Of a stretch of 64,000 nucleotides of DNA, positions 28,743 through 38,342 are shown piece by piece; the first letter of the stretch is position 1; the number at the start of each line of letters is the position of its first letter. The DNA lies in NCBI RefSeq assembly GCF_014838825.1, contig NZ_JACYMO010000003.1, forward strand, positions 372,001 through 436,000, read 5' to 3'. The position numbers and the translations under genes are program-made. Origin of the DNA: Erwinia persicina. GTDB lineage: Bacteria > Pseudomonadota > Gammaproteobacteria > Enterobacterales > Enterobacteriaceae. Under the pieces are notes generated by a model that worked only from the letters and a program-made list of their open reading frames with translations, ran no database searches and was not told where the DNA came from.

Positions 28743-29588
28743 TTACTGGCGAACCAGACGTGAACGGCTGGCAACAAATGTATCGTTAGTGCGCCACGGG
28801 TTGATATCCAACCCGCCGCGCCGCGTGTAGCGGGCATACACGGTCAGACTTTCTGGCTGACAGTAGCGCTGAATATCGTTGAAAATACGCTCAACACACT
28901 GTTCGTGAAACTCATTATGATTGCGGAAAGAGACCAGATAACGCAGCAGCGCTTCACGGCGAATACGGGGGCCGCGATAGCTGATTTGTACCGAGCCCCA
29001 GTCAGGCTGGTTGGTGATCAGGCAGTTGGATTTCAGCAGATGGCTCACCAGTTGCTCTTCTACCCGTTCAGAGGTCGTGGCATCACGCAGGTAGTCAGCA
29101 CTGAACGCATAGTTATCAATCGTAATGTCCTGCTCATCAATGCACTCACCGCTAAAGCGGCCGACAGGTTGCCCTTCGATTTCCTGCAGTCGGAACAGCG
29201 CCACGCTCACCTTGCCCTGGGCACAGGCGCTCAGGTCACGCTCCAGCGTCTGACGGACATCACCCCAGTCCGCAAAAGAGGTCTGATTAAAGCTGTTCAG
29301 ATACAGCTTAAAGCTTTTCGATTCGATCAGGTTCACGCTTCCGGCATCCAGCGTAACTTCCCCTATCGCGACCTGTGGCAGGCCTTTGCTGTTAAGCCAC
29401 GACAGCTCATACAGCGTCCAGATATCTGCACCATTAAACGGCAGGTTGTCGGGATAGAGGCCCAGCGGCTCACGGTTAAGGCTGCGCGGTACCGCCTGCA
29501 GCAGATCGGGCTGGTAGCTGTCGTGATATTCTGTGGGTTTCCCCAGGGTCAGGCCTTCCAGCGCCTGATGATGCTCGTATGAAGACAT
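28743..29588 (-). CDS. queF: NADPH-dependent 7-cyano-7-deazaguanine reductase QueF
   Basis: QueF reduces the nitrile of preQ0 to the amine preQ1 in queuosine synthesis. The 281-residue protein is the long bimodular type (E. coli 282). [19 protein letters not shown] contains the catalytic cysteine and downstream aspartate, and [17 protein letters not shown] is the QueF family motif. It is divergent from syd. The ribosome site sits within a tandem ten-base duplication. QueD and QueE are also in this window. Confidence 0.96.
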   Translation of the reverse strand: MSSYEHHQALEGLTLGKPTEYHDSYQPDLLQAVPRSLNREPLGLYPDNLPFNGADIWTLYELSWLNSKGLPQVAIGEVTLDAGSVNLIESKSFKLYLNSFNQTSFADWGDVRQTLERDLSACAQGKVSVALFRLQEIEGQPVGRFSGECIDEQDITIDNYAFSADYLRDATTSERVEEQLVSHLLKSNCLITNQPDWGSVQISYRGPRIRREALLRYLVSFRNHNEFHEQCVERIFNDIQRYCQPESLTVYARYTRRGGLDINPWRTNDTFVASRSRLVRQ

Positions 29589-29589
29589 G

Positions 29590-29609
29590 GTGTTACCTTG
29601 TGTTACCTT
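29590..29609 (-). repeat. tandem 10-bp duplication covering the queF ribosome site
   Basis: GTGTTACCTT occurs twice back to back (29590-29599 and 29600-29609). Read on the minus strand this gives AAGGTAACAC twice immediately before CC-ATG, so queF has two copies of the same purine-rich element. Confidence 0.8.
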
Positions 29610-29730
29610 AGGGCACCCACCGTGGCAGATGCGTGAATACGGTTGGGTACTGTCTGCGCGCCAGGCGCGTGAACGATAAGCAGTACCACAGGCAGTCAGT
29701 GTAACTCAGCAAGCAAAGAGTGAAAAAATA

Positions 29731-30282
29731 ATGATCGAAGAAACGTCACAGGCATTACGCGATTTTAGTCAGCGCTATTGCGATCTCTGGCAGCAGCATC
29801 ATGGTCACGCGCCCGCCAGTGCCGACCTGCACGGAATCCCTTCTCCCTGCATCGTTGCCACGCATGAGGATGAGGTCTGGTGGCAGCCTCAACCCTTTAC
29901 GCTGGCGAAAAATCTTGAGGCCGTTGAACGTGCGCTCGACCTGCGACTGCAACCGTCCGTTGCCGGATTCTACACCGCGCAATTTTCTGGCGACATGAAA
30001 GGAACTTTTTCCGGTCAGCGGATGTCTCTTGTACAGGTGTGGAGTGAAGATGACTTCGTGCGCGTTCAGGAAAACCTGATCGGGCACCTGGTGATGAAGC
30101 GTCGTCTTAAACATGCCCCCACGCTCTTTATCGCTACCACAGAGTCTGAACTGGAGGTGGTGTCGGTGTGTAACATAAGTGGTGAAGTCGTTATCGAGCA
30201 GTTAGGTACCACAAAACGCCAGGTTATCGCCCCCTCAGTTCAGAACTTTCTTATTCTTTTACAACCTCTTAGCGAGCGTTGA
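29731..30282 (+). CDS. syd: SecY-interacting protein Syd
   Basis: Syd is a peripheral membrane protein that binds SecY and probably monitors translocon integrity. The 183-residue protein (E. coli 181) carries conserved blocks GIPSPCI, WWQPQPF, FYTAQFSGDM, WSEDDFVRVQENLIGHLVMK and PTLFIAT. It is highly acidic overall, typical for Syd. It lies between queF and csrB as in E. coli. Confidence 0.95.
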   Translation: MIEETSQALRDFSQRYCDLWQQHHGHAPASADLHGIPSPCIVATHEDEVWWQPQPFTLAKNLEAVERALDLRLQPSVAGFYTAQFSGDMKGTFSGQRMSLVQVWSEDDFVRVQENLIGHLVMKRRLKHAPTLFIATTESELEVVSVCNISGEVVIEQLGTTKRQVIAPSVQNFLILLQPLSER

Positions 30283-30311
30283 TCAGAGTAAAACCATTCC
30301 TTGTGTGCGAT

Positions 30312-30344
30312 ATCTCTCACAAACGCTGTGAGAGATCGCTACGA
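30312..30344 (+). promoter_or_regulatory. candidate UvrY (GacA/SirA-type) site upstream of csrB
   Basis: A perfect ten-base inverted repeat (ATCTCTCACA, five-base loop, TGTGAGAGAT) covers 30312-30336. Overlapping it, TGTGAGAGATCGCTACGA at 30327-30344 resembles the palindromic UvrY/GacA element (TGTAAG, six bases, CTTACA). It lies about 135-150 bases before the predicted csrB start, a plausible distance for this activator. No T-run follows, so it is unlikely to be the syd terminator. Confidence 0.5.
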
Positions 30345-30465
30345 ATCGTGCAGATATCAGATTCGTTCTTTTTGTAAAAATATTGTAGATCATAACGTTA
30401 TGAGCTCGGTTGCTGATATTTGCGTGTAATACGTTTAAAAAGCACGTCATGGTGTCTTGTTTGCT

Positions 30466-30471
30466 TATGCT
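30466..30471 (+). promoter_or_regulatory. csrB -10 element
   Basis: TATGCT sits just before the first GGA-rich part of csrB, and no good -35 is present. This fits a promoter that needs an activator (UvrY) bound far upstream. Confidence 0.5.
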
Positions 30472-30477
30472 GATCGG

Positions 30478-30814
30478 GCAGAATAGCACCCAACGCAAAG
30501 GATGCGCTGGACTGGAACAGACATCATGATGATGTCACTCACGGAATGAGTCGGACCCGTCTGGATGATGTATCAGGGATAGGCTTCGGGAAGAAGCAAG
30601 GACACCTCAGGATGAGGTAAGGGACACCTCCAGGAAGGAGAATGTGAACCGAACAGGATGATTCGGTTGTCAGGGATGTCAAAGGACTTGCATCAGGATG
30701 ATGCTTCGCTCAGGAGAGCACAGGAATAGTTTTCAAGGATGAGCAGGGAGCATAAAGGTAGCCGGAACGCTGCAAACGAACCAGGGGCACTGTTTATACA
30801 GTGCCCCTTTTTTT
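30478..30814 (+). ncRNA. csrB: CsrB small RNA (CsrA-sequestering)
   Basis: CsrB binds many CsrA dimers and so relieves CsrA repression or activation of carbon-storage, motility and biofilm mRNAs. About 22 GGA motifs occur in roughly 337 nt, many as CAGGATG or AAGGATG in stem-loops. The 3' part (CAAGGATGAGCAGGGAGC, then a GGGGCACTG/CAGTGCCCC terminator hairpin with seven T) is very close to E. coli csrB. Position between syd and yqcC is conserved. The 5' end is estimated from the -10. It is slightly shorter than E. coli CsrB (369 nt). Confidence 0.93.
30784..30814 (+). terminator. csrB intrinsic terminator
   Basis: GGGGCACTG and CAGTGCCCC pair over TTTATA, followed by seven T. This is a strong Rho-independent terminator. 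Confidence 0.92.
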
Positions 30815-30892
30815 GTTGAAATTTTTGCCCTGTGCAGCGCCAGTGATATGCTTTGCGCTCATTATCCCCGAAGCCTAATCAGGAGGTTGCTC

Positions 30893-31219
30893 ATGATGCG
30901 TGAACAGCAGGTTCAGGAACGATTGCTGGCGATTGAAACGCAGCTTAAAACCGCCGGTCTCTGGCAGGCGATAGCCCCCAATAGCGAGGCGTTTGCCAGC
31001 ACGGAACCTTTCTGTGTTGATACTATGACGCCCCTGCAGTGGCTGCAGTGGGTTTTTCTGCCACGAATGCAGGCGCTGCTGGATGCCCAGGCCGAATTAC
31101 CGGTTTCGCTGGCCATTGCCCCCTATTATGAAGTCTGGCTGGAGGGCGAGATCCCTGAACGTGCCCAGCTGCTGCACCGTTTAAATGCGCTTGACCAGCT
31201 GTTTGAGTCGCCCAACTGA
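30893..31219 (+). CDS. yqcC: YqcC family protein (DUF446)
   Basis: A small soluble protein of 108 residues (E. coli YqcC 109). The start at 30893 has an AGGAGG ribosome site; the frame extending to 30848 crosses it and is rejected. Conserved parts are the WQ-rich helix, TEPFCVDTMTPLQWLQWVFLPRMQALLD and APYYEVWL. The function is unknown. Its stop overlaps the truC start (TGATG), so it is coupled to the pseudouridine synthase. Confidence 0.93.
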   Translation: MMREQQVQERLLAIETQLKTAGLWQAIAPNSEAFASTEPFCVDTMTPLQWLQWVFLPRMQALLDAQAELPVSLAIAPYYEVWLEGEIPERAQLLHRLNALDQLFESPN

Positions 31220-31992
31220 TGCTGGAGATTATTTACCAGGATCAGTGGCTGGTGGCGGTCAATAAACCCTCCGGCTGGCTGGTACACCGCAGCTGGCTGG
31301 ATCGTCATGAAACGCAGTTTGTGATGCAGACGGTGCGCGACCAGATCGGGCAGCATGTGTTTACCGTACATCGTCTGGACAGGCCCACCTCCGGCGTTCT
31401 GCTGATGGCGCTCTCCAGCGAGGTTGCGCGCCTGCTTTCTCAGCAGTTTGAGCAGCACCAGCTGCAAAAAACCTATCATGCCGTAGTGCGCGGCTGGCTG
31501 GAAGGTGAGGATCGGCTGGAGTATGCGCTGACAGAAGAGCTGGATAAAATTGCTGATAAATTCAGCCAACCAGAGAAAGCGCCGCAGCCAGCCGTCACGC
31601 ACTGGCGCGGACTGGTTACCGTCGAACAGCCGGTTCCGGCCGGTCCGTACCCGACCACGCGCTATTCGCTGGTGGAGATGAAGCCTGAATCCGGGCGTAA
31701 GCATCAGCTCCGGCGTCATATGACCCATCTGCGACACCCGATCATTGGTGACAGCGCCCACGGCGATCTCAAGCAGAACCGGGCTGCGGCAGCCCATTTT
31801 GGTTTGAATCGTCTGATGCTGCACGCCAGCGAGCTGCTCCTGACCCATCCGGTTACCGGTGACCCCCTGCGGCTTTGTGCCGGGCTGGATGGCGTCTGGC
31901 AATCGGCGATGGCCCGGTTCGGCTGGCAGCATTGCCTCCCTGACGTGCCGCGGGTTGAGTTCGCGGCGCAAAGCCCGCAGGATAGTGAATAA
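31219..31992 (+). CDS. truC: tRNA pseudouridine(65) synthase TruC
   Basis: TruC isomerises U65 to pseudouridine in the T stem of tRNAs. The 257-residue protein belongs to the RluA family. The catalytic motif HRLDRPTSGVLLMALS places the nucleophilic aspartate at Asp54, as in E. coli, and NKPSGWLVHRS near 15-25 is the family N-terminal block. ESGRKHQLRRHMTHLRHPIIGD is the C-terminal signature. It follows yqcC with overlapping codons. Confidence 0.95.
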   Translation: MLEIIYQDQWLVAVNKPSGWLVHRSWLDRHETQFVMQTVRDQIGQHVFTVHRLDRPTSGVLLMALSSEVARLLSQQFEQHQLQKTYHAVVRGWLEGEDRLEYALTEELDKIADKFSQPEKAPQPAVTHWRGLVTVEQPVPAGPYPTTRYSLVEMKPESGRKHQLRRHMTHLRHPIIGDSAHGDLKQNRAAAAHFGLNRLMLHASELLLTHPVTGDPLRLCAGLDGVWQSAMARFGWQHCLPDVPRVEFAAQSPQDSE

Positions 31993-32019
31993 CAATCAGC
32001 ATTAATAATGGAGAAAAGC

Positions 32020-32469
32020 ATGGCTGAGGTAGGCATTTTTGTCGGTACCGTTTACGGTAATGCCCTGTTAGTGGCAGAAGAAGCGGAACCCCTGCTGGTG
32101 GCCGCGGGCCATCAGGTGAAAATTTTTGACGATCCGACGCTGGAAGACTGGCAGCGCTACGCAGAGCAGGTCACGCTGGTGGTCACCTCTACCACCGGTC
32201 AGGGCGATCTGCCGGACAGCATAGTCTCGCTGTACAACGGCATCAAAGATAAGCTCGGCTATCAGCCCACCCTGCGTTACGGCATTATTGCGCTGGGAGA
32301 CAGCAGCTACGATGACTTCTGCGGCGGAGGTAAAAAGTTTGCGGAACTACTGCAGGATCAGCAAGCGGTTCGCGTTGGCGAGATGCTGCTGGTCGATGCA
32401 ACGGAACACCCGGAACCGGAAGAGGTGACGTCACCCTGGGTAGAGGCGTGGGCGAAACGCCTCGGCTAG
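32020..32469 (+). CDS. yqcA: flavodoxin YqcA
   Basis: A short-chain flavodoxin of 149 residues from the ATG at 32020, identical in length to E. coli YqcA. The earlier ATG at 32008 lacks a ribosome site, whereas GGAGAAAAGC precedes the chosen start. FMN-binding loops are visible: GTVYGNA (phosphate loop, residues 9-15), [12 protein letters not shown] and [11 protein letters not shown]. It probably serves as an electron carrier; a specific partner is not known from sequence. Confidence 0.92.
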   Translation: MAEVGIFVGTVYGNALLVAEEAEPLLVAAGHQVKIFDDPTLEDWQRYAEQVTLVVTSTTGQGDLPDSIVSLYNGIKDKLGYQPTLRYGIIALGDSSYDDFCGGGKKFAELLQDQQAVRVGEMLLVDATEHPEPEEVTSPWVEAWAKRLG

Positions 32470-32495
32470 CGACGGACCCCATCCCTGCGTGTTGT

Positions 32496-32526
32496 CTCTG
32501 ACGGTGTGGCATGCCCACCGTCAGAG
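32496..32526. terminator. hairpin between convergent yqcA and barA
   Basis: CTCTGACGGTG and CACCGTCAGAG form a perfect 11-base stem over TGGCATGCC. It fills most of the 59-base gap and probably serves both strands, although T-tracts are short. Confidence 0.6.
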
Positions 32527-32528
32527 CC

Positions 32529-35255
32529 TTACAGCTTCAGACGTTCTTTTGCCAGCCGCGCTACGTTCTGCATCTCATCCAACAGCTCGAAAAGCTCCGG
32601 TTCAACCTGTGTCAGATCCCGGCTGTGGCGCAGGCTCTGCTCCAGCTGCAGGCAGAGCTGTTTCATGCGCGGCACACCGCTGTAGCTGGCGCTGCCATGC
32701 AGTTTATGGATGATATCACTCAGCGCATCCGGGTTATCCTCGGCCATATACTGCTCAACCAGCGCCTGCACCTCCGGCAGGAAGTCCACCAGCATCTGTA
32801 ACAGGTCGCGCGCCAGATCGGGCTTATTCGCCGCCTGACGCAGCGCCAGCGCCCAGTCGAGCGAGGCGGGAACCTCAATCACCTTCGGTAACGTCCGCTG
32901 TCCTCCTGGCGTATAGCGGGCCAGCAGGCGGCTGAGTTTTTGTTCGTCGATCGGTTTGGCCAGGTAGTCATTCATCCCGGCCTTGATCAGCTGCTCACGC
33001 TCACCGTCCAGCGCATGTGCCGTCACGGCGACAATGGGCGTATTGGCATGCTGGGGCAGGGCGCGTATCACTTCACTGGCGCGGATACCGTCGATCTCCG
33101 GCATCTGAATATCCATCAGGATGATATCCAGATGCTGCTGACGCGCCTGAGTAATGGCGGCTTCTCCGCTGTCGCACAGGACGATCTCTGCCACCTGTTC
33201 TTCCAGCAGGGCTCCAATCAGTTTGAGGTTAGCCGGGTTATCATCTACCGCCATCACGCGTAACGGCAGGCGGGGACGCTCTGGCAGCGGCAGCGTATCA
33301 CGACGATGGTGATCGACCAGCAGCGGGATCAGGCGGGTCATGGATATCGGCTTGATCAGACAGGCGGTCACGCCTCGGCCTTTCAGTTCTTCTGCGTAGA
33401 CCTGCATCTGGAACGGTAGCGCCATGATCACGCTGCCGGCTCGTTGCAGAATCGGCTGCAGCTGCTCACTGCTCATCTCCAGGCTGTGCTGATCGGCCAC
33501 CGGTAGCCCCATCAGCAGTACGTCGTAGTGTTCGTCCGGAAGGTCGCTGAGTGACGGGCTGTAGCTGATTTTCATCGGCGTCGCCTCCAGCATATCCAGC
33601 AGGGCTTTCGCCGCCGTTGCGTTTGGCTCAACGTAAGCCATCCGCTGTCCTTCAATACAGTCCATCACGCGCGGATCGCTGGCGGCATTTGGGTTCAGTG
33701 CCAGGTTAACGTGGAACCAGAAGGTGGACCCGTGGTTCAGGCGGCTATGGAAGGAGATTTCCCCGCCCATTTCGTTCACCAGCTTCTGGGTGATCACCAG
33801 CCCCAGCCCGGTGCCGCCGTGGCGGCGTGAAATGCTGGCATCTGCCTGGCGGAAAGCCTGGAACAGCTGTGACTGCTGCTTCTCGGAAATGCCGATGCCG
33901 CTGTCATGGATCTGGACTTCCAGCTCCATGCGGTTGTTGCTCAGGGCGCGCTTTTCAACGCGAATATCAATATTGCCGCGTTCGGTGAATTTGATCGCAT
34001 TCCCCAGCAGGTTGACGATGATCTGCTGCATGCGCAGCGGATCGCCGATGGCGTTATCCGGGACGTCGCCCTGAATATTCAGCGTCAGCTCCAGCCCTTT
34101 TTCATGCGCTGACTGCGCCAGCAGTACCACCACTTCATCCAGGGTGGCACGCAGCGGGAAGGGAATGGTTTCGAGGATCAGTTTTCCGGCTTCCAGCTTC
34201 GAAAAGTCGAGTACATCATTGATAATGCTTAATAAATTGTTCGCTGAGCGTTCGATGGTATGCAGATAGTCGCGCTGGGTGGAGTTCAGCGTGGTTTTCA
34301 GCGTCTGGCGGGTAAAGCCGATCACCCCGTTTAATGGCGTACGCAGCTCATGCGACATATTGGCCAGGAACTCTGACTTGATACGTGCCGCTTCCTGCGC
34401 GCGTTTTTTCGCCAGGTCCAGCTCAACGTTCTGGATCTCCATCTGCTCCAGCGTCTCACGCAGATCGGAGGTGGCCTGGTCGATATTCTGCTGCATCTCT
34501 TCGTGATAGGCGGTCAGCGACATCGCCATGGAATTAATGCCGTTCTTCAGGACGTCCAGCTCACCGAGCATATGGCCTTCCACGCGGCTGTCGAGCTGGC
34601 CCCGGCGGATGCGGTCAACGGTGCTGACCATATTGCGAATCGGTCCGGTGACATCACGCATCAGGCGGTAGGCAAACACCATGGCAATACACAGGCACAG
34701 CAGCAGCAGCAGAGTGGAGATAAACACTTCTTTATACTGCTGAAGCCGGACCGACTGTAAATCCAGCTCAATAGCAACGTACCCGAGGGGGTTTCCGGTG
34801 GGTTTGGCGTCCTGCCCCGGTGATTCATCCGGGTAGTAGGTTTCCGACAGGATCGGCGTACGCAGGATCACCGAGTTGCCGTGGCGCTCCTTCATGTAGC
34901 GCGTTGTTAACGGCGTATTATCCGGCAGCCGCAGCAGGTCCGGCGTCTGGTGATAGTTTGAGGTGACAAACAGCTGGTTATGGTCATCAAAAACGGAAAT
35001 TGCCCGCACAATATCGGAGTGGCGACGGTGCAGCAGGCTGACCAGCTGACGGACGGACTCGCGGCTGTGAAAGGTCATGCCATATTCACTGGAAACGGCC
35101 AGCGGTTCGATGATATTCACTCCGGCATCAGTCAGCTGGCTCTGGAGTTCGTTGTAACGGTTAACAACGAAAAAGGTCGAGAGCAGCAGACCGATCATCA
35201 GCGTCGGAGCCAGAATTAAGATCATCATTCGAGCCCGCAGGCTGTATTTGGTCAT
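32529..35255 (-). CDS. barA: hybrid sensor histidine kinase BarA
   Basis: BarA is the tripartite sensor that, responding to acetate or formate in E. coli, phosphorylates UvrY and so switches on csrB and csrC. The ATG at 35255 (AGGGA upstream) gives 908 residues starting [11 protein letters not shown]; 60 extra in-frame codons upstream are rejected. Order: TM1 (about 9-30), periplasmic sensor, TM2 near 175, HAMP, coiled coil, HisKA with [12 protein letters not shown], HATPase, a receiver domain with [12 protein letters not shown], and a C-terminal Hpt with [12 protein letters not shown]. All phospho-relay residues are present. csrB lies about 1.7 kb away. Confidence 0.96.
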   Translation of the reverse strand: MTKYSLRARMMILILAPTLMIGLLLSTFFVVNRYNELQSQLTDAGVNIIEPLAVSSEYGMTFHSRESVRQLVSLLHRRHSDIVRAISVFDDHNQLFVTSNYHQTPDLLRLPDNTPLTTRYMKERHGNSVILRTPILSETYYPDESPGQDAKPTGNPLGYVAIELDLQSVRLQQYKEVFISTLLLLLCLCIAMVFAYRLMRDVTGPIRNMVSTVDRIRRGQLDSRVEGHMLGELDVLKNGINSMAMSLTAYHEEMQQNIDQATSDLRETLEQMEIQNVELDLAKKRAQEAARIKSEFLANMSHELRTPLNGVIGFTRQTLKTTLNSTQRDYLHTIERSANNLLSIINDVLDFSKLEAGKLILETIPFPLRATLDEVVVLLAQSAHEKGLELTLNIQGDVPDNAIGDPLRMQQIIVNLLGNAIKFTERGNIDIRVEKRALSNNRMELEVQIHDSGIGISEKQQSQLFQAFRQADASISRRHGGTGLGLVITQKLVNEMGGEISFHSRLNHGSTFWFHVNLALNPNAASDPRVMDCIEGQRMAYVEPNATAAKALLDMLEATPMKISYSPSLSDLPDEHYDVLLMGLPVADQHSLEMSSEQLQPILQRAGSVIMALPFQMQVYAEELKGRGVTACLIKPISMTRLIPLLVDHHRRDTLPLPERPRLPLRVMAVDDNPANLKLIGALLEEQVAEIVLCDSGEAAITQARQQHLDIILMDIQMPEIDGIRASEVIRALPQHANTPIVAVTAHALDGEREQLIKAGMNDYLAKPIDEQKLSRLLARYTPGGQRTLPKVIEVPASLDWALALRQAANKPDLARDLLQMLVDFLPEVQALVEQYMAEDNPDALSDIIHKLHGSASYSGVPRMKQLCLQLEQSLRHSRDLTQVEPELFELLDEMQNVARLAKERLKL

Positions 35256-35923
35256 AGTATTCCCTGTTTGCGGCGATGCGCGCTGTGCCGTCCCTGGCGC
35301 ATTGGGGTCTGTCAGGCCAGTTACAGACGTCCACCGGCAGGTGATGCCCGATTGTTCCTGCTGATAATGATGACGTGTGAACATCAAAGAAACAATGACC
35401 AAATGCGTGCGGTAAAAAGATAGCCGTTGCCCCATGATGACGCCCGGACTTAAGGCATTTTGTCCGCGATGCTATGATTGTCACGGATTTCACCGGCAGA
35501 ATTCTCCAGACTGCGCCCCTATCGCGGGCCTTCAGACTGCGGGCAGATGCAGATTTATGCGAGATTTCTGAATATCAGGGACTATTTTCCGCAAAAACTG
35601 GAACAATTTTCGCATAAGCCTAAGCTATGACGGCAGCCACCCGCTGAACGGGGATGGCTCTGCGGATAGTATTGGAAGTTTTGTCCCATTATCGGGAAAA
35701 TATGGCCGAAAATGTCGCAGGTATCGCTGGCAGTGCAGCATTAGCGGTCAAGGCTGCGTATAATGTCACGACACAAACCCGGGACAGTCAGGTATGAGTG
35801 CGGTCCGGCTACCTACAGGATCGGATGCGGCTGTGCGTCGGGGGGGAACCTGTCGGCAGGCGGGGTCCATGGCGCGTTTAGCCGAAAATAAGCCCCTGAA
35901 CAGAGGCGATGCCAGGAGAGGAT
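35256..35923. other. 668-bp gene-free interval between barA and relA (rlmD absent)
   Basis: In E. coli the 23S rRNA methyltransferase gene rlmD fills this gap. Here no frame encodes RlmD or a recognisable fragment; the only open frame (35794-36021) shows no family resemblance and runs into relA. The interval holds a consensus TATAAT at 35759-35764 that could serve relA, and an imperfect inverted repeat (GCAGCCA and TGGCTCTGC) near 35635-35665. No repeat element was recognised. Confidence 0.7.
35759..35764 (+). promoter_or_regulatory. candidate -10 of the relA promoter
   Basis: TATAAT lies 160 bases upstream of the relA ATG in the gene-free interval. No convincing -35 is visible. It may originally have served rlmD. 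Confidence 0.35.
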
Positions 35924-38161
35924 ATGGTTGCGGTAAGAAGTGCACATCTGAACACGGCTGGCGAGTTTGCGCTCGACCAATGGATCACCAGTCTGGGGAT
36001 CTCCAACCAGCAGTCATGTGAACGACTGGCCGAAACCTGGCGCTACTGTGAAGCGACCACCCAGGGTCACCCTGATGCTGCACTGCTCCTGTGGCGCGGC
36101 GTTGAGATGGTGGAGATCCTGTCGATGCTCAGTATGGACTGTGAAACGCTCTGCGCCTCGCTACTGTTCCCGCTGGCCGATGCCGGTGTGGTCAGTGAAG
36201 CCCTGTTAGAAGAGCAGCACGGTAAAGCTATCGTTTCGCTGGTGCACGGCGTGCGTGATATGGATGCCATCCGTCAGTTAAAAGCCACCCACAATGATTC
36301 AATGGCCTCTGAGCAGGTCGATAACGTCCGCCGGATGCTACTGGCGATGGTGGAAGATTTCCGCTGCGTGGTCATCAAGCTGGCGGAGCGTATTGCCCAC
36401 CTGCGTGAAGTCAAAGACGCACCGGAAGACGAGCGGGTACTGGCGGCGAAAGAGTGCACCAATATCTACGCCCCTTTGGCCAACCGTCTGGGCATCGGTC
36501 AGTTAAAATGGGAGCTGGAAGACTTCTGCTTCCGCTATCTGCACCCGGATGAATATAAGCGCATCGCCAAACTGCTGCACGAGCGCCGCATTGATCGTGA
36601 AGACTATATAGATACCTTCGTTCAGTCGCTGCGCACCGAGATCGTGAAAGAGGGGGTGAAAGCCGAGGTCTATGGCCGCCCGAAACATATCTACAGCATC
36701 TGGCGCAAGATGCAGAAAAAATCCCTGGCCTTCGATGAACTGTTTGATGTGCGAGCCGTGCGCATCGTGGCCGAACGGCTGCAGGACTGCTACGGCGCGC
36801 TGGGGATTGTCCACACGCTCTATCGCCATCTGCCGAGCGAGTTCGACGATTACGTCGCCAATCCCAAGCCAAACGGCTATCAGTCCATTCACACCGTGGT
36901 GCTGGGGCCAAAGGGTAAAACCGTTGAAATTCAGATCCGCACCCGTCAGATGCACGAAGATGCCGAACTGGGCGTAGCCGCGCACTGGAAGTACAAAGAA
37001 GGGGCGGCCGCTGGCGGAAGCGCACGCGGCGCTTCCGGTCATGAAGGGCGCATTGCCTGGCTGCGCAAGCTGATCACCTGGCAGGAAGAGATGGCGGACT
37101 CGGGCGAGATGCTCGACGAGGTGCGCAGTCAGGTATTCGACGATCGGGTGTATGTGTTTACTCCGAAAGGTGACGTGGTTGACCTGCCGGCCGGTTCGAC
37201 GCCGCTGGATTTCGCTTACCATATCCACAGTGATATCGGCCACCGCTGCATCGGTGCCAAGATTGGCGGACGCATCGTGCCGTTCACCTACCAGCTGCAG
37301 ATGGGCGATCAGATAGACATCATTACCCAGAAGCAGCCGAACCCAAGCCGCGACTGGCTGAACCCGAACTTAGGCTATATCACCACCAGCCGGGGGCGCT
37401 CCAAGGTTCATGCCTGGTTCCGTAAGCAGGACCGCGACAAGAATATTATTGCCGGCCGCCAGATCCTCGACAGCGAGCTGGATCACCTTGATATCAATCT
37501 GAAAGATGCTGAAAAGCTGCTGCTGCCGCGCTACAACTTCAACTCGCTGGACGAACTGCTGGCGGCCATTGGCGGCGGCGATATCCGCCTGAATCAGATG
37601 AGCAACTTCCTTCAGTCGAAGCTGAATAAGCCCAGCGCCGAGGAAGAGGACCGCGAGGCGTTGCAGAAGCTGACGCAGAAAACCTCTAACAGCGTGCCGC
37701 GCAGTAAAGAGAGTGGCCGCGTGGTGGTGGAAGGCGTCGGCAATCTGATGCACCATATTGCCCGCTGCTGCCAGCCGATCCCCGGCGATGATATCACCGG
37801 GTTTATCACCCAGGGACGCGGTATCTCGATCCACCGCGCCGACTGCGATCAGCTGGCTGACCTGATGTCACATGCGCCGGAACGTATCGTCGATGCGGTC
37901 TGGGGGGAAACTTATTCCAGCGGTTATTCGCTGGTGGTGCGCGTTACCGCCAACGATCGCAGTGGTCTGCTGCGTGATATCACCACCATTCTGGCAAATG
38001 AAAAGGTGAACGTGCTGGGGGTCTCCAGCCACAGCGATACGAAGAAGCAGCTGGCCACCATCGATATGGATATTGAGATATACAACCAACAGGTGCTGGG
38101 ACGGGTGATTGCCCGGCTCAACCAGGTGCCGGACATCATCGACGCCAGACGATTACATTGA
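35924..38161 (+). CDS. relA: GTP pyrophosphokinase RelA, (p)ppGpp synthetase I
   Basis: RelA senses uncharged tRNA on stalled ribosomes and makes (p)ppGpp from ATP and GTP/GDP. The ATG at 35924 has an AGGAGAGG ribosome site and yields 745 residues (E. coli 744). Order: a pseudo-hydrolase domain with degenerate HD residues, a synthetase domain with GRPKHIYSIWRKMQKK and DELFDVRAVRIV (about 245-290), TGS (RVYVFTPKGDVVDLPAGSTP), helical and zinc-finger regions with HHIARCCQPIPGDD, and a C-terminal ACT/RRM (SGLLRDITTILANEKVNV). The start five codons upstream lacks a ribosome site. Confidence 0.96.
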   Translation: MVAVRSAHLNTAGEFALDQWITSLGISNQQSCERLAETWRYCEATTQGHPDAALLLWRGVEMVEILSMLSMDCETLCASLLFPLADAGVVSEALLEEQHGKAIVSLVHGVRDMDAIRQLKATHNDSMASEQVDNVRRMLLAMVEDFRCVVIKLAERIAHLREVKDAPEDERVLAAKECTNIYAPLANRLGIGQLKWELEDFCFRYLHPDEYKRIAKLLHERRIDREDYIDTFVQSLRTEIVKEGVKAEVYGRPKHIYSIWRKMQKKSLAFDELFDVRAVRIVAERLQDCYGALGIVHTLYRHLPSEFDDYVANPKPNGYQSIHTVVLGPKGKTVEIQIRTRQMHEDAELGVAAHWKYKEGAAAGGSARGASGHEGRIAWLRKLITWQEEMADSGEMLDEVRSQVFDDRVYVFTPKGDVVDLPAGSTPLDFAYHIHSDIGHRCIGAKIGGRIVPFTYQLQMGDQIDIITQKQPNPSRDWLNPNLGYITTSRGRSKVHAWFRKQDRDKNIIAGRQILDSELDHLDINLKDAEKLLLPRYNFNSLDELLAAIGGGDIRLNQMSNFLQSKLNKPSAEEEDREALQKLTQKTSNSVPRSKESGRVVVEGVGNLMHHIARCCQPIPGDDITGFITQGRGISIHRADCDQLADLMSHAPERIVDAVWGETYSSGYSLVVRVTANDRSGLLRDITTILANEKVNVLGVSSHSDTKKQLATIDMDIEIYNQQVLGRVIARLNQVPDIIDARRLH

Positions 38162-38164
38162 TCT

Positions 38165-38282
38165 GTCAGTTGCCACGTTGTCCTCCGGCAGTGCTCACCC
38201 CTGGTCACATACTCGTGTATATGACCAGGGGGATTGCGCGCTGTCGGTGAACAAACTGCCTGCGCCAGTAACGCCACGACGT
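38165..38282. repeat. ERIC-like (IRU) repeat between relA and mazG
   Basis: The core at 38190-38240 is a 34-base near-perfect palindrome (38198-38231: CCCCTGGTCA...TGACCAGGGG). It follows the layout of the enterobacterial ERIC core: GCTCACCCC, GTCAC-TACT, TGTA, GGGGATT. Flanks also resemble ERIC ends (an AACTGCCTG...GTAACGCC segment on the right). The length of about 118 bp is near the usual 127. Outer limits are approximate. The element occupies the place of mazEF in E. coli. Confidence 0.6.
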
Positions 38283-38342
38283 GGTCTGTTGTAAAACCCC
38301 ATCAGGCCTGCCAAACCAAAAACGACGTAAATGGATGAAATT

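Noticed and set aside
35728-35765. Possible sigma-54 site (TGGCAG ... TTAGC) upstream of relA
   Set aside because: The GG and GC dinucleotides are not at the required ten-base spacing.
35794-35923. Short open frame before relA considered as an rlmD remnant
   Set aside because: Its translation shows none of the RlmD motifs or iron-sulfur cysteines.
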